NCBI GenBank assembly: GCA_023483915.1
Contig: JAMDEO010000150.1
Span: forward strand, 1-36,652
DNA length: 36,652 nt
Direction of reading: 5' to 3'
DNA from: Actinomycetota bacterium
Lineage (GTDB): Bacteria; Actinomycetota; Thermoleophilia; RBG-16-64-13
Each line of letters starts with the position of its first letter. Positions within the stretch are counted from its first letter, which is position 1. The notes beneath the pieces were generated by a model. It searched no databases, was not told where the DNA came from, and saw only the letters and a program-made list of their open reading frames with translations. Of the stretch, positions 7,042 to 15,117 are shown piece after piece. The position numbers were made by a program, and so were the translations under genes.

Positions 7042-9107
7042 GCCTCTTCCAGCTCTGCCAGGTGCTTGATTCTGCAGAGGGAGTGATTCCAGAGAACATC
7101 GTGGGCGAAGCCTGGGAAGACCCTTCTGCCAATGGCCCAGCCAATGCCACTCAGCGGACCGCTCCCGCGGGGAAAATCGAAGCCGACATAAGTGGTCAGC
7201 AGGCTGATGCCGGGTTTGGTCGTCTCGATGTCGAAGGCGAATATCCCTCCACGTCCAAAGCCATCGAGGATTCGGTACAGTAGGTAGCGGCCGGGCACGA
7301 CTTTCTCCAAGGCCACCCTGAATGAAAGTCCTCGCAGAATGTTCTCGTAATGGACAACCGTTCCGACCTGGTTGGGGGCGCCGCAGGTTCGGTGCACATT
7401 GAGAAAGCGGGGGGTGAAATATCCGCGGCCGGGATCACCGAACGCCCCCAACTGCCGCATCACCGCTTCCGCGCCGGCTCTTATCTGAATGGAAAACATG
7501 CGTTCTACCTGCGGCTGCCTTTGCGGCACCGTAACGCCGAGCATGGAGAAGAGCTCTCGGCGCTTGGGTTCGACGTCCTCAAAAGGGACCCCGGTTGGAA
7601 AACGACCGAATCCAGCCCAATCCAGGCCAAAGATACGCTCCGTCAGCTTGTTCCTGATGGTGGTGAGCACACCGCCGGTAATGATCGTCCAGATCGAAGA
7701 CGGGTGAAACATCCCTGCCAGGATGTGGCGGTAGCCGGCGTCCCCGCTGGCGATCTGCCACAGAACCTTGCCCATCCAGCGCTTATCCCGGGGCTTGGTC
7801 ATGACCTCGGTGATGAGAGCTTGATAGAGGACACGGCTCAAAGCCGGGTTGCCGAAGACCCAACGGCTGAGCAGAAAAATGGCCCGGCCGTATCGGTTGT
7901 CGGCATCGAACCCACGGATCACCGGCTCATACTGCCTAGTGAGCGTGGCTCGGTCGGTGCCGTGCTCCAAGATGCAGTCGGCCAGCCTCGATGCCGTGAC
8001 ATAGGCCGAGTAGAGCCCGTCCTTGTAAAGGCGCGAGACGGCCATATCGCCGGCGACCGCCACCCCGTCTGCGAGGAACTCACCCGCCGCTCCCACGGTC
8101 ATGTTGGGATGGCAGCAGCACCCGGGTCGAAGCTCAGCCGCCGGCGGCATCAGGAGTCTGATATGGGGTAGTTCGACGAACTGTTGCACAATTTCCAGAC
8201 ATCGAGAGGGATCGGCGTGGTCTATTGTCTTGCCTAGGAGGACAACGGTGATCCACTTACCCTTGGGAAGAAGCGACGACATCTCGATGTCGATCTCTTT
8301 CGACCCGTACTGAGCGAAGTGCACCTCTCCGTCCAGCGGACGAAGCAGTTCTTCCTCGGCTTGAAGCTCGGCGATGGCCGCCCGGCGCACTCTTGGCGGT
8401 CGCAGACCAGGCAGCACCTCGCGGAGCATCTGGAACGTGGGATCCAACTTCAGGTCCCCACCAGGAAACCGATTCACCCCTGCGGCGAAGACGACGAAGT
8501 CGACCTCGAGGGTCTCATCTTTGGAGCCGTCCGTGCTCGACACCGCGGTCCGATAGGTGACAAGCGGCCTTCGCAATTGCGACCTAGAGACGCGCGTAAC
8601 CTCAGCGGTGACTATCCCAGCTCCCCGAGTCTCGGCGGAGCGGAGTAGAAAACCGTCGAAATTCCCATACCGGCCGGTCCTTTGCCGCGGCCGCGATCCA
8701 CGAAAAACGGACATCATCTCGCGGCCTTCCGGAACTGGGAGCTGGATACTCTTCCAGTCTCCGTGGACGATCACCTCGCTTGCCCTGGACTCGACTATCT
8801 CGTCGGGCAACAACAAACCGATCTCGCGCAGTATGTCGGCCAATCTCGGGGAGATGCCTCCGGCACAGTAGTTGCAGCCTTCCCACGAACAAAAAGGTTC
8901 CGGCTGATAGAAACAGACCTCTGATTTCTTCTCGAAAATGGTCACGTTTATAGATCTGCCGAGCTGCTTGGCCCGATCGAGAAGGCGGATGGCGAAAAAT
9001 GAGCCCGCCGGCCCCCCGCCGACCACGGCCACGGTGGCTGGATTCGGAAGTTCCGTAGTTTGTGCAGCCTTCTTCCTGCCGCGAGGTCTGTCAACCAAGA
9101 TTCGCAC
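7032..9107 (-). CDS. FAD-dependent oxidoreductase with an extra C-terminal domain
   Basis: A 691-residue protein. Residues 26-36 hold the Rossmann GGGPAG dinucleotide-binding loop. A second FAD motif, A-V-A-G-D followed by KDGLYSA, lies at about 350-368. This is the layout of the geranylgeranyl-reductase/halogenase-like flavoprotein group. Unusual Cys positions are C65, C73, C78 and C81 near the conserved C-A-G-G loop, and a triple Cys at 330-332. After about residue 400 there is a helical segment, and residues about 530-691 form a separate beta-rich domain that may be an SRPBCC/START-like lipid-binding fold (inference). The start is GTG at 9107 with AGGTC just before it. It lies 36 bases downstream of a membrane-anchored gene on the same strand. 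Likely a lipid or terpenoid-type reductase; substrate unknown. Confidence 0.75.
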   Translation of the reverse strand: MRILVDRPRGRKKAAQTTELPNPATVAVVGGGPAGSFFAIRLLDRAKQLGRSINVTIFEKKSEVCFYQPEPFCSWEGCNYCAGGISPRLADILREIGLLLPDEIVESRASEVIVHGDWKSIQLPVPEGREMMSVFRGSRPRQRTGRYGNFDGFLLRSAETRGAGIVTAEVTRVSRSQLRRPLVTYRTAVSSTDGSKDETLEVDFVVFAAGVNRFPGGDLKLDPTFQMLREVLPGLRPPRVRRAAIAELQAEEELLRPLDGEVHFAQYGSKEIDIEMSSLLPKGKWITVVLLGKTIDHADPSRCLEIVQQFVELPHIRLLMPPAAELRPGCCCHPNMTVGAAGEFLADGVAVAGDMAVSRLYKDGLYSAYVTASRLADCILEHGTDRATLTRQYEPVIRGFDADNRYGRAIFLLSRWVFGNPALSRVLYQALITEVMTKPRDKRWMGKVLWQIASGDAGYRHILAGMFHPSSIWTIITGGVLTTIRNKLTERIFGLDWAGFGRFPTGVPFEDVEPKRRELFSMLGVTVPQRQPQVERMFSIQIRAGAEAVMRQLGAFGDPGRGYFTPRFLNVHRTCGAPNQVGTVVHYENILRGLSFRVALEKVVPGRYLLYRILDGFGRGGIFAFDIETTKPGISLLTTYVGFDFPRGSGPLSGIGWAIGRRVFPGFAHDVLWNHSLCRIKHLAELEEAGH

Positions 9108-9143
9108 GATGACCTAGTATCCCCGAATTCTCGAGGCGCTACA

Positions 9144-9746
9144 TCACGACGTGGTGAGGTGGAAGCTGGCCTTCGAGACGTGCCCCTCTTTGGTGACGAA
9201 GAAAAACTTAACATCGGTCTCGTCGGCGCTGACGTACACGATCAATGTGCCTGCCAACTGCTCGCGCATCGCCTCTGGGGGCATTGCGGCCAACTTGTCG
9301 TAGGCGTAGGTCTCCGACTTGGTGATCAAGACAGCTGGGGCGGCAGTTTCGGCGGGGAGGTCAGATACGTCTGTGTTGACGATGGCCGTGTTGGACCCGG
9401 CCTTCCCATAGGGGTTCTTGTAGGTGGTGTGATCGTCGGCAGCCTCTTCGAGTAGGAATTGCTCCAGGCTGGAACTGAGGGAAGGGGAGATCACCGGATC
9501 CACAGAGGCGGATGCGGTCCCCGTCACATTGGCACCAATGCCAGAGCCGTCCAGCAGGATGGCGTTCACCTGTGACACCAGGCTACGCAGGTTTTCATCA
9601 AGAACAGTCTCTCCAGTACCTGAACGAAGGAGCGGGATAGCCACCGCAAAAAACACGACGATGATGAAGAGCGCTATCAGCAGCCCCAGCAAGCCGCGTC
9701 CATCCTCATCTTGACATCGCAAGGCGCGAAAGTACGCTTGTGTCAC
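9144..9746 (-). CDS. Membrane-anchored hypothetical protein with a prepilin-like N-terminus
   Basis: A protein of about 200 residues with a short cytoplasmic head, an Arg-Gly pair and a single hydrophobic helix (about residues 19-40), then a mostly polar extracytoplasmic domain. The Arg-Gly followed by a hydrophobic stretch recalls a type IV prepilin cleavage site, but the Glu at +5 and an aromatic residue at +1 are missing, so it is more safely called a bitopic membrane protein. Three GTG codons run in series (9752, 9749, 9746); the last is best placed behind GGGAG. A possible -10 element TATAAG lies on the minus strand at 9776-9771. It precedes the FAD oxidoreductase in an apparent two-gene unit. 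Function unknown. Confidence 0.65.
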   Translation of the reverse strand: MTQAYFRALRCQDEDGRGLLGLLIALFIIVVFFAVAIPLLRSGTGETVLDENLRSLVSQVNAILLDGSGIGANVTGTASASVDPVISPSLSSSLEQFLLEEAADDHTTYKNPYGKAGSNTAIVNTDVSDLPAETAAPAVLITKSETYAYDKLAAMPPEAMREQLAGTLIVYVSADETDVKFFFVTKEGHVSKASFHLTTS

Positions 9747-9882
9747 CACCACACTCCCAGGGATTTCTAACTTATATCGACTGGGGTAGTCCGGCAGTTG
9801 AGCAATTGCCAGGAAGTGTGGTGTGGAAAGGCGATTCCAGGGTAGAACATCACTCGGTAGGCAGGAACGGCGGGGGTTGAGT

Positions 9883-10284
9883 GTGAGCGGTCCAGCAAAA
9901 GAAGCTTTCCTTCAGAGCATCGACCCGAAGTTCATACCTTTGGTTGAGAAGCTCGAGCAGGCTGTCTCGAGCGCACGCCCGGACTTCGACACGAGGTACT
10001 CGTACAAAATGCTCATCTTCACGCTTGGCAAAGACTTTCGCCGTTGGATCTGCGCCATCAGCGTCACACGAAATGCAGTGAACTTGCGGTTCCTGTACGG
10101 GTTTCTCCTGGATGATCCGCAGTCGGTCCTCCGCCCGGGGACTAGCATCCTTAGCACAATCGATTTCACATCACCCGAGGGCATAGATGTCGACCTCGTA
10201 ACCAGCTACGTATGGGAAGCTGTCGACAAACTGAAACAATTCAAGACAATTCCTCGGCAAGAACTACGAAAGGGGGGCTCATGA
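9883..10284 (+). CDS. DUF1801-family protein
   Basis: A 133-residue protein resembling the DUF1801 (YdhG-like) family. It shows the early Y-S-Y-K-M-L segment, a central W-I-C-A-I-S-V strand and the characteristic NLRFLYGFLLDDPQSVLRPG block. The biochemical role of this small alpha/beta family is not established. The start is set at GTG 9883, six bases after a GGGGG run, rather than at an upstream extension with no family similarity. Its TGA overlaps the ATG of the universal stress protein by four bases, so the two are translationally coupled. Confidence 0.8.
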   Translation: MSGPAKEAFLQSIDPKFIPLVEKLEQAVSSARPDFDTRYSYKMLIFTLGKDFRRWICAISVTRNAVNLRFLYGFLLDDPQSVLRPGTSILSTIDFTSPEGIDVDLVTSYVWEAVDKLKQFKTIPRQELRKGGS

Positions 10285-10709
10285 AGACGATCGTTGCGGG
10301 CATCGACGGGTCAGAGCACGCGGAGGCAGCTCTCTATTTCGCGGCCGAGGAAGCCTCTGTACACAAAGCGCCACTATTGGTGATCTGCGCCTGGGAGATA
10401 CCAATGTTGATCGATCCCATGGCTGCGCTGCCGGGGGAATGGTTCGAAAAGCTCCATGAGGACGCGGAGGGCCTTGTCCAGGCCGCCCTGGCGAGAGTGA
10501 AAGAGTCACATCCCAAAGTCTCTGTGGAAGGAAAAGCGATCGAAGGCCATCCGGCTGAGGTGCTTCTCGATCAGGCCAAGGACGCGGGCATGATCGTTCT
10601 TGGCAGCCACGGGAGAGGCGAATTTGCCACGTTGCTGTTGGGATCGGTGGTGCAGCAGGTAATCCACCATGCCCCCTGCCCGGTGGTTGTGGTGCGTGTG
10701 GCGGAGTAG
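10281..10709 (+). CDS. Universal stress protein, UspA family
   Basis: A 142-residue single-domain universal stress protein. It begins with MKTIVAGIDGS, which holds the conserved Asp of the nucleotide site, and ends with the ATP-binding signature GSHGRGEFATLLLGS followed by the V-x-H-x-A-P-C-P-V-V-V-V strand. This is the ATP-binding type (G-x2-G-x9-G-S). Such proteins help survival under starvation, hypoxia or redox stress by means that vary between species. The start is fixed by the four-base overlap with the DUF1801 gene and by AAAGGGGGG upstream. The last codons and the TAG lie inside the left arm of a long inverted repeat. Confidence 0.92.
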   Translation: MKTIVAGIDGSEHAEAALYFAAEEASVHKAPLLVICAWEIPMLIDPMAALPGEWFEKLHEDAEGLVQAALARVKESHPKVSVEGKAIEGHPAEVLLDQAKDAGMIVLGSHGRGEFATLLLGSVVQQVIHHAPCPVVVVRVAE

Positions 10710-10812
10710 GCGCCCAAGGGCGCTTTCTCCTCGGTAGCTCACTTATTGCTCTGGGGCCAGTGGCCCCGCCGCGTTCGCAATGCTCGGCAACAGCGCCCTT
10801 GGGCACCTACTC
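10704..10812. repeat. Long inverted repeat with nested hairpins at the end of the stress-protein gene
   Basis: Bases 10704-10724 and 10792-10812 are 21-base reverse complements with one mismatch, separated by 67 bases. The left arm contains the stress-protein stop codon. Each arm can also fold alone: GCGCCC-AA-GGGCGC followed by TTT at 10710-10726, and GCCC-TT-GGGC on the right. The loop holds a further hairpin, GGGGCC-AGT-GGCCCC (10753-10767). A T6 run lies at 10819-10824. It could be a strong terminator, an mRNA-stabilising structure or a copy of a dispersed palindromic repeat. Confidence 0.65.
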
Positions 10813-11203
10813 ACCTGGTTTTTTGGCCGCAAATGTGAGATTATTCATCTCCCGGACGGGCGCTCGGAGTGCCTTTCGCAGCCAAGCGCTTGCTTACAGC
10901 GGCAGACCATGACGGGGATATGTGAGACGCGCTGATCGAATTCCACGGCGCCTCACACACGACAAGGCGGCCTCCCTTACCGCCATGCCAGTCGCCCCTC
11001 TTGCGATCACGTACCGGTGTCTGACAAGGCTGCTGGAGAATGACGTTTCGCCAGCAGCCTCCGAGAATCCTTGGTGCCCATGAACGCTGTCTGGCGTTCC
11101 GCCAAGGTCTTCACGCAATCCGCCGGCCGTGGTATCAACTTCCAGAACTCCAGCCGCAGCGGAGAGCATCAGTACAACGGGACGCACTGGAGGATTGTGG
11201 AAA
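10710..11203. other. 494-bp intergenic region before the redox gene cluster
   Basis: No convincing gene is present on either strand. Apart from the long inverted repeat at its left end, it contains one further inverted repeat, GGCTGCTGG (11028-11036) with CCAGCAGCC (11051-11059), a 9-bp stem with a 14-base loop about 145 bases before the dehydrogenase start. The promoter of the six-gene cluster should lie here, but I could not pick convincing -35 and -10 boxes. Confidence 0.55.
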
Positions 11204-12121
11204 ATGAAGGTTTCCGTTATTGGGGCCGCCGGATCGGTGGGGGCGCCCGCCGCGTTTTACATAGCGGCATCCGGCTTGGTGGACGAGATGGTCCTCATCG
11301 ACGTGCGCCCGAACGTGGTGCAGCAGCACGCCATGGATATGAGCACGGCTGTGTCTGCCCTCGACATCAGCGTCAAGGCCGGTGACTTCCCTGACATGGC
11401 AGGCTCGGATGTGATCATCAATGCTGCGGGGGTGCCGCAGGGTCTCATAGCCGACCGGATGGAGATGCTTCCAAAGAACATCCCGCTTGTTCGCGAGACC
11501 GCTTTCAAGATCAACGAATTCTGCCCCACAGCCGTGGTGATAACGGCCACGAATCCGGTGGATCCGTTGAACTACGCCATGAAGCTCGCCGGGAGGTTCG
11601 AAAGAAGCCGCATCCTGGGCTATTCGATCAACGACTCCTTTCGCTTCCGGGAGCTGGTGGCCGGCACCAAAGGGGTCAAAGTCAGCCAGGTGCAGGCTAC
11701 TGTAGTTGGGGAGCACGGCAGCACCCAGGCGCCGCTCTTCAGCTCGGTGCGCATCGACGGGAAGGCGGTCCCGTTCAGCGATGAAGAGAAAAGGAACATT
11801 CTTGGAGAGATCCCTAATATCCTCCGGCGGTATGAGGAGCTGCAGTCTGGCCGGACGGCCGGATGGACGTGCGCCGTGGGGTTGGCGAAGCTGGTGCGCG
11901 CCATCCGGGATGATTCAGGCGAGATCTTTCCTTGTTCGGTGGTGCTGGCCGGTGAGTACGGTCAGCATGATGTGAGCATGTCGGTGCCGGTCAAGTTGGG
12001 CCGCACGGGCGTGAAGGAGATAGTGGAATGGACACTCGAGCCCGACGAGCAGGCGGCGTTCGAGCGGAGCGCGGCAGCCCTCGGCGCTGCCGCCAGGATT
12101 GTAGATGAGGCCCTGCAGTAA
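11204..12121 (+). CDS. LDH/MDH-superfamily 2-hydroxyacid dehydrogenase
   Basis: A 305-residue NAD-dependent dehydrogenase of the lactate/malate superfamily. It has the G-A-A-G-S-V-G nucleotide loop (residues 7-13), Asp33 at the end of the second strand (favours NAD), N-P-V-D at 117-120, the catalytic pair Asp144/Arg147 in NDSFRFR, and catalytic His171 in V-V-G-E-H-G. The mobile substrate loop is unusual: V-P-Q-G-L-I-A-D-R. By position, Gln79 falls where malate enzymes have Arg and lactate enzymes have Gln, while Arg85 is kept. The substrate may therefore be a mono-carboxylic or atypical 2-hydroxyacid rather than malate. The ATG is preceded by GGAGG. It opens a six-gene unit, with the flavin reductase 30 bases downstream. 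Confidence 0.85.
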   Translation: MKVSVIGAAGSVGAPAAFYIAASGLVDEMVLIDVRPNVVQQHAMDMSTAVSALDISVKAGDFPDMAGSDVIINAAGVPQGLIADRMEMLPKNIPLVRETAFKINEFCPTAVVITATNPVDPLNYAMKLAGRFERSRILGYSINDSFRFRELVAGTKGVKVSQVQATVVGEHGSTQAPLFSSVRIDGKAVPFSDEEKRNILGEIPNILRRYEELQSGRTAGWTCAVGLAKLVRAIRDDSGEIFPCSVVLAGEYGQHDVSMSVPVKLGRTGVKEIVEWTLEPDEQAAFERSAAALGAAARIVDEALQ

Positions 12122-12151
12122 CGCCGGGCTTGCTAGGAGGAAGTGATTCGC

Positions 12152-14275
12152 ATGGCCAAGAGTTATGAACTGCTCATGTCCCCGGGCAAGATCGGCCCGG
12201 TGACCACACGCAACCGCATCATCAAGACCGCCAACGGCACCTCCTACATGGAGCCCGACCAGACCGTCGGCGACCGCATGGTCGCCTACTACGAGCGGCT
12301 GGCAAAAGGAGGCGTGGGCTTTTTGGTGGTGGAATCGTGCGGCGTGGAATACCCGCTGGCGATTCAGCACGTACACTATTTCGAAGATGGGAGCTATGAA
12401 GGGGTGCAGCTCCACTTCGACGATGACCGGTTCATTCCCAGTTATTCCCGGCTGTCAGAGGTCGCCCACAAGCATGGCTGCCCGATCTCCATCCAATTCC
12501 AGCATTCAGGCCCGTGGAACCCGACCGGCCTGCTGCCGCGCGACCCGAAGATCCGCGATATCAAATGCGCCTCCGCGATGACTCAGGAGGAACTGCCTGG
12601 CCCAGACTTCCTTCCGTGTCGGGAGATGACCAGGCAGGAAGTGGAAGACCAGATCGACCTATGGGCTTCGGCCGCAGAGCGCGCCTGGAAGGCCGGCTTC
12701 GATGCCTGTGAGATCAACCACGGAACGTGCCATCAGGGCAACACCTTCCTGTCGCGCGTGTGGAACAAACGCGAAGATGAGTACGGACCGCAAAGCCTCG
12801 AGAACCGCACCCGCTTCCTGCGCAACATCATTGTGGAGGCCAAACGCCGGTGTGGCCCGACCTTCGCGGTGCACACGCTTTTCAACATCGTGGAGTACAA
12901 CCATCCTCTGGGCATCACCATTGACGAAGGTGCCGAGATGGCTAAGCTCATAGCTGAGGTGGCCGACGGGATCAACTGCCGCGCCGAGCGCTACGGCCAC
13001 CGGGGCGGACTGCTCCAACCGGACCGCATCCTCTATCCCGCCCGCGACCTTCAGGACCTGCCCGAAGGGCTCGATTGGAGTATGGACGGACGCGGGGCGA
13101 CTGTTCCCCTCGTGGAGGCCGTCAAGGCCAAGGGCGTGAAGATCCCGGTGTGGACGGCCTGCCGCCTCGACCAAGACCTGGGCGAGGAGTATCTGCGCAA
13201 AGGCAGCCTCGACTTTGTGGGTATGACCCGGCGCCTCCTCGCCGACCCCGAGCTGCCGAACAAGGTCAAGGAAGGCCGCATCGAGGATATCCGCGTCTGT
13301 CACGGCTGCCTCTACTGCTTCGACTGCCGCAACAAGAACAAGAAGCTCGAATGCCGGGTCAACGCGACCCTCGGCCGCGAGATCCTTCCCGAGTACCAAG
13401 CGCGACCGGCTGAGCCGAAGAAGAAGGTTCTCGTAGTGGGTGGCGGCCCCGGCGGCATGGAGGCCGCCCGTGTGGCTGCCGAACGAGGCCACGACGTGGT
13501 CCTCTATGAGAAGGGCTCCTACCTGGGAGGCCTCGAACCGCTGGCCGCTATCGTGAAGGACCTCGAGACCGAGGACATGATGGGTCACTTGAAGTACCTG
13601 GAGACCCAGCTCAATAAGGACAAGGTCACCGTCCACATGAAGAAGGCGGTAACTCCGGAAGTCATCCGGGCCGAGAAGCCTGACGCGGTCATCCTGGCCA
13701 CGGGAGCGGCCCACACTGAGTTCGACCTCAAGGGCTCCCACAGCGGCAAGTTCATCCCCACCCAGAAGCTGCACGGCCTGCTCAAGACGGCGCTCAATTT
13801 CTTCAACCCGGCGCAGATCGAGAAGCTTTCCAAGCTGTGGATGCCGGTGGGCAAGAGCGTGGTCATCATGGGTGGCGAACTTCACGGCTGCGAGCTGGCC
13901 GAGTTCCTCACCAAACGAGGGCGCAGGGTGGTCATCGTGCACGACGGCCCCGAGTCCGAGATGGGCGAGGGCATCTACAAAGACGACAAGGAGAACCTGT
14001 GGCCGTGGTTCAAACTGAGGCACGTGCCGATCTGGACCGACTGCAGCTACCTGGAGATCAACGATGAAGGCCTGAAGATCCAAGTGCCTGACAAGCGTAT
14101 TTTCACCCTGAGGGGCAAGAATGTCATGACCACGCAGGATTGGGGGCCGAACGCCGAACTGGTCGCCGAACTGGAGAAGATGGGCATTGAGACTCTCGTC
14201 GTCGGCAGTGCGAAGGACCCCGGTTGGATCGCGGATGCCATCCGCGAGGGAGCCTTGGCAGGGTACGCGATCTGA
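12152..14275 (+). CDS. Old-yellow-enzyme/4Fe-4S/FAD reductase (dienoyl-CoA reductase or TMADH-like)
   Basis: A 707-residue three-part flavoenzyme. Residues about 1-375 form an FMN-binding TIM barrel of the old yellow enzyme family (N-R-I-I-K-T early, then Q-F-Q-H-S-G). C383, C386, C389 and C401 form a C-x2-C-x2-C-x11-C 4Fe-4S site, with an extra C392. Residues 425-440 start an FAD/NAD(P) domain (VLVVGGGPGG), and a second Rossmann segment follows near 570. Relatives reduce enoyl or dienoyl-CoA, enoates or steroid enones, or demethylate amines. The active-site segment INHGTCHQGNTFLS has one residue more than the usual H-G-A-H-G-Y, and the proton-donor Tyr is not at its expected place, so the substrate may be unusual. 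ATG 12152 is chosen because AGGAGG is 11 bases upstream; GTG 12143 is too close to it. Confidence 0.88.
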   Translation: MAKSYELLMSPGKIGPVTTRNRIIKTANGTSYMEPDQTVGDRMVAYYERLAKGGVGFLVVESCGVEYPLAIQHVHYFEDGSYEGVQLHFDDDRFIPSYSRLSEVAHKHGCPISIQFQHSGPWNPTGLLPRDPKIRDIKCASAMTQEELPGPDFLPCREMTRQEVEDQIDLWASAAERAWKAGFDACEINHGTCHQGNTFLSRVWNKREDEYGPQSLENRTRFLRNIIVEAKRRCGPTFAVHTLFNIVEYNHPLGITIDEGAEMAKLIAEVADGINCRAERYGHRGGLLQPDRILYPARDLQDLPEGLDWSMDGRGATVPLVEAVKAKGVKIPVWTACRLDQDLGEEYLRKGSLDFVGMTRRLLADPELPNKVKEGRIEDIRVCHGCLYCFDCRNKNKKLECRVNATLGREILPEYQARPAEPKKKVLVVGGGPGGMEAARVAAERGHDVVLYEKGSYLGGLEPLAAIVKDLETEDMMGHLKYLETQLNKDKVTVHMKKAVTPEVIRAEKPDAVILATGAAHTEFDLKGSHSGKFIPTQKLHGLLKTALNFFNPAQIEKLSKLWMPVGKSVVIMGGELHGCELAEFLTKRGRRVVIVHDGPESEMGEGIYKDDKENLWPWFKLRHVPIWTDCSYLEINDEGLKIQVPDKRIFTLRGKNVMTTQDWGPNAELVAELEKMGIETLVVGSAKDPGWIADAIREGALAGYAI

Positions 14276-14283
14276 GGAGGGGC

Positions 14284-15075
14284 ATGATGGGAATCATGGG
14301 TGGAAAGGTGTGCATCGTCACCGGCGGCGCGGGAAGTGTGGGCTTCGCCAGCGCGAGGCTACTGCTGGAAGAGGGAGCCAAGGTGATGCTGGTGGGCCGG
14401 AATGCGGACAACTTGGCGCGAGCCGCCGCGGCGCTGGGCGAAGCCCCGCCCGCAGGCGCGAACGCCGGTCCCGACCGTGTGGCCATGTGTGCTGCCGATG
14501 TGGCCGATGCCGACCAGACCAAAAAGTACATAAGCGATGCGGTCGCCAAGTGGGGCAAGATCGATGTGCTCTTTAGCCATGCCGGAATATCCGGGGTTTT
14601 GCAGCCGGTGACCGAGTATCCAGACGACATGTTCGACGCAGTCATCGCCGCCAATGTGCGGGGATCATTCCTGGCCTGCAAATATTGTCTGCCTCAGATG
14701 AACGACGGGGGCAGCATAATCATCACGTCCAGCATCATGGGTGTGCGGGCCGATCCCGGTACGTGCGCATATGCAACCTCAAAACACGCACTGATCGGTC
14801 TGGCGCGCGTGGTCGCCAAGGAGGTGGCTCCACGCAACATCCGTGTGAACATCTGCGCACCGGGCCCTATCGAGAATGAGTTTCAAACCAAGATCGAGGG
14901 ACAGCTCACCGAGATACTCGGGCAGGATGGCACGGCGTTCCTGAACCACGTGATCCCGCTGGGCAGGCACGGCAAGCCTGAGGAAGTCGCCCGCATGGTG
15001 CTCTTCCTGGCTTCGGATCAGAGCAGCTTTTCCACGGGCGGTGTCTTTATGGTCGATGGAGGGATGAACGTCTAG
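14284..15075 (+). CDS. Short-chain dehydrogenase/reductase
   Basis: A 263-residue classical SDR. It has the cofactor motif T-G-G-A-G-S-V-G (13-20), Asn124, catalytic Ser150, and Tyr163-x3-Lys167 in YATSK. The usual N-N-A-G is replaced by S-H-A-G. The C-terminal P-G-P-I and the F-x-T-G-G-V-F-M-V-D-G-G-M end are typical. Such enzymes oxidise or reduce secondary alcohols and ketones with NAD(P). It starts eight bases after the flavin reductase behind GAGGAGGGG, so the two are probably consecutive steps of one pathway, for example enone reduction and alcohol/ketone interconversion. The substrate cannot be told from sequence. Confidence 0.92.
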   Translation: MMGIMGGKVCIVTGGAGSVGFASARLLLEEGAKVMLVGRNADNLARAAAALGEAPPAGANAGPDRVAMCAADVADADQTKKYISDAVAKWGKIDVLFSHAGISGVLQPVTEYPDDMFDAVIAANVRGSFLACKYCLPQMNDGGSIIITSSIMGVRADPGTCAYATSKHALIGLARVVAKEVAPRNIRVNICAPGPIENEFQTKIEGQLTEILGQDGTAFLNHVIPLGRHGKPEEVARMVLFLASDQSSFSTGGVFMVDGGMNV

Positions 15076-15117
15076 GGACGCCCCGGTCGGCGGCGCCATC
15101 AGCGGAAGGGGGGCTCG

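Noticed and set aside
7350-8171. 273-codon plus-strand frame inside the FAD oxidoreductase
   Set aside because: The opposite strand carries clear flavoprotein motifs through the same stretch, and this frame has no family features.
9144-9746. Type IV prepilin
   Set aside because: An Arg-Gly pair before a hydrophobic helix is suggestive, but the Glu at +5 is missing and no pilus assembly genes are nearby.
10894-11187. 97-codon minus-strand frame in the long intergenic region
   Set aside because: No family resemblance and no ribosome binding site; it fits a chance open frame in GC-rich DNA.
12659-14083. 474-codon open frame on the minus strand opposite the flavin reductase
   Set aside because: It is a mirror of a strongly supported gene in high-GC DNA, has no recognisable domain and no ribosome binding site of note.
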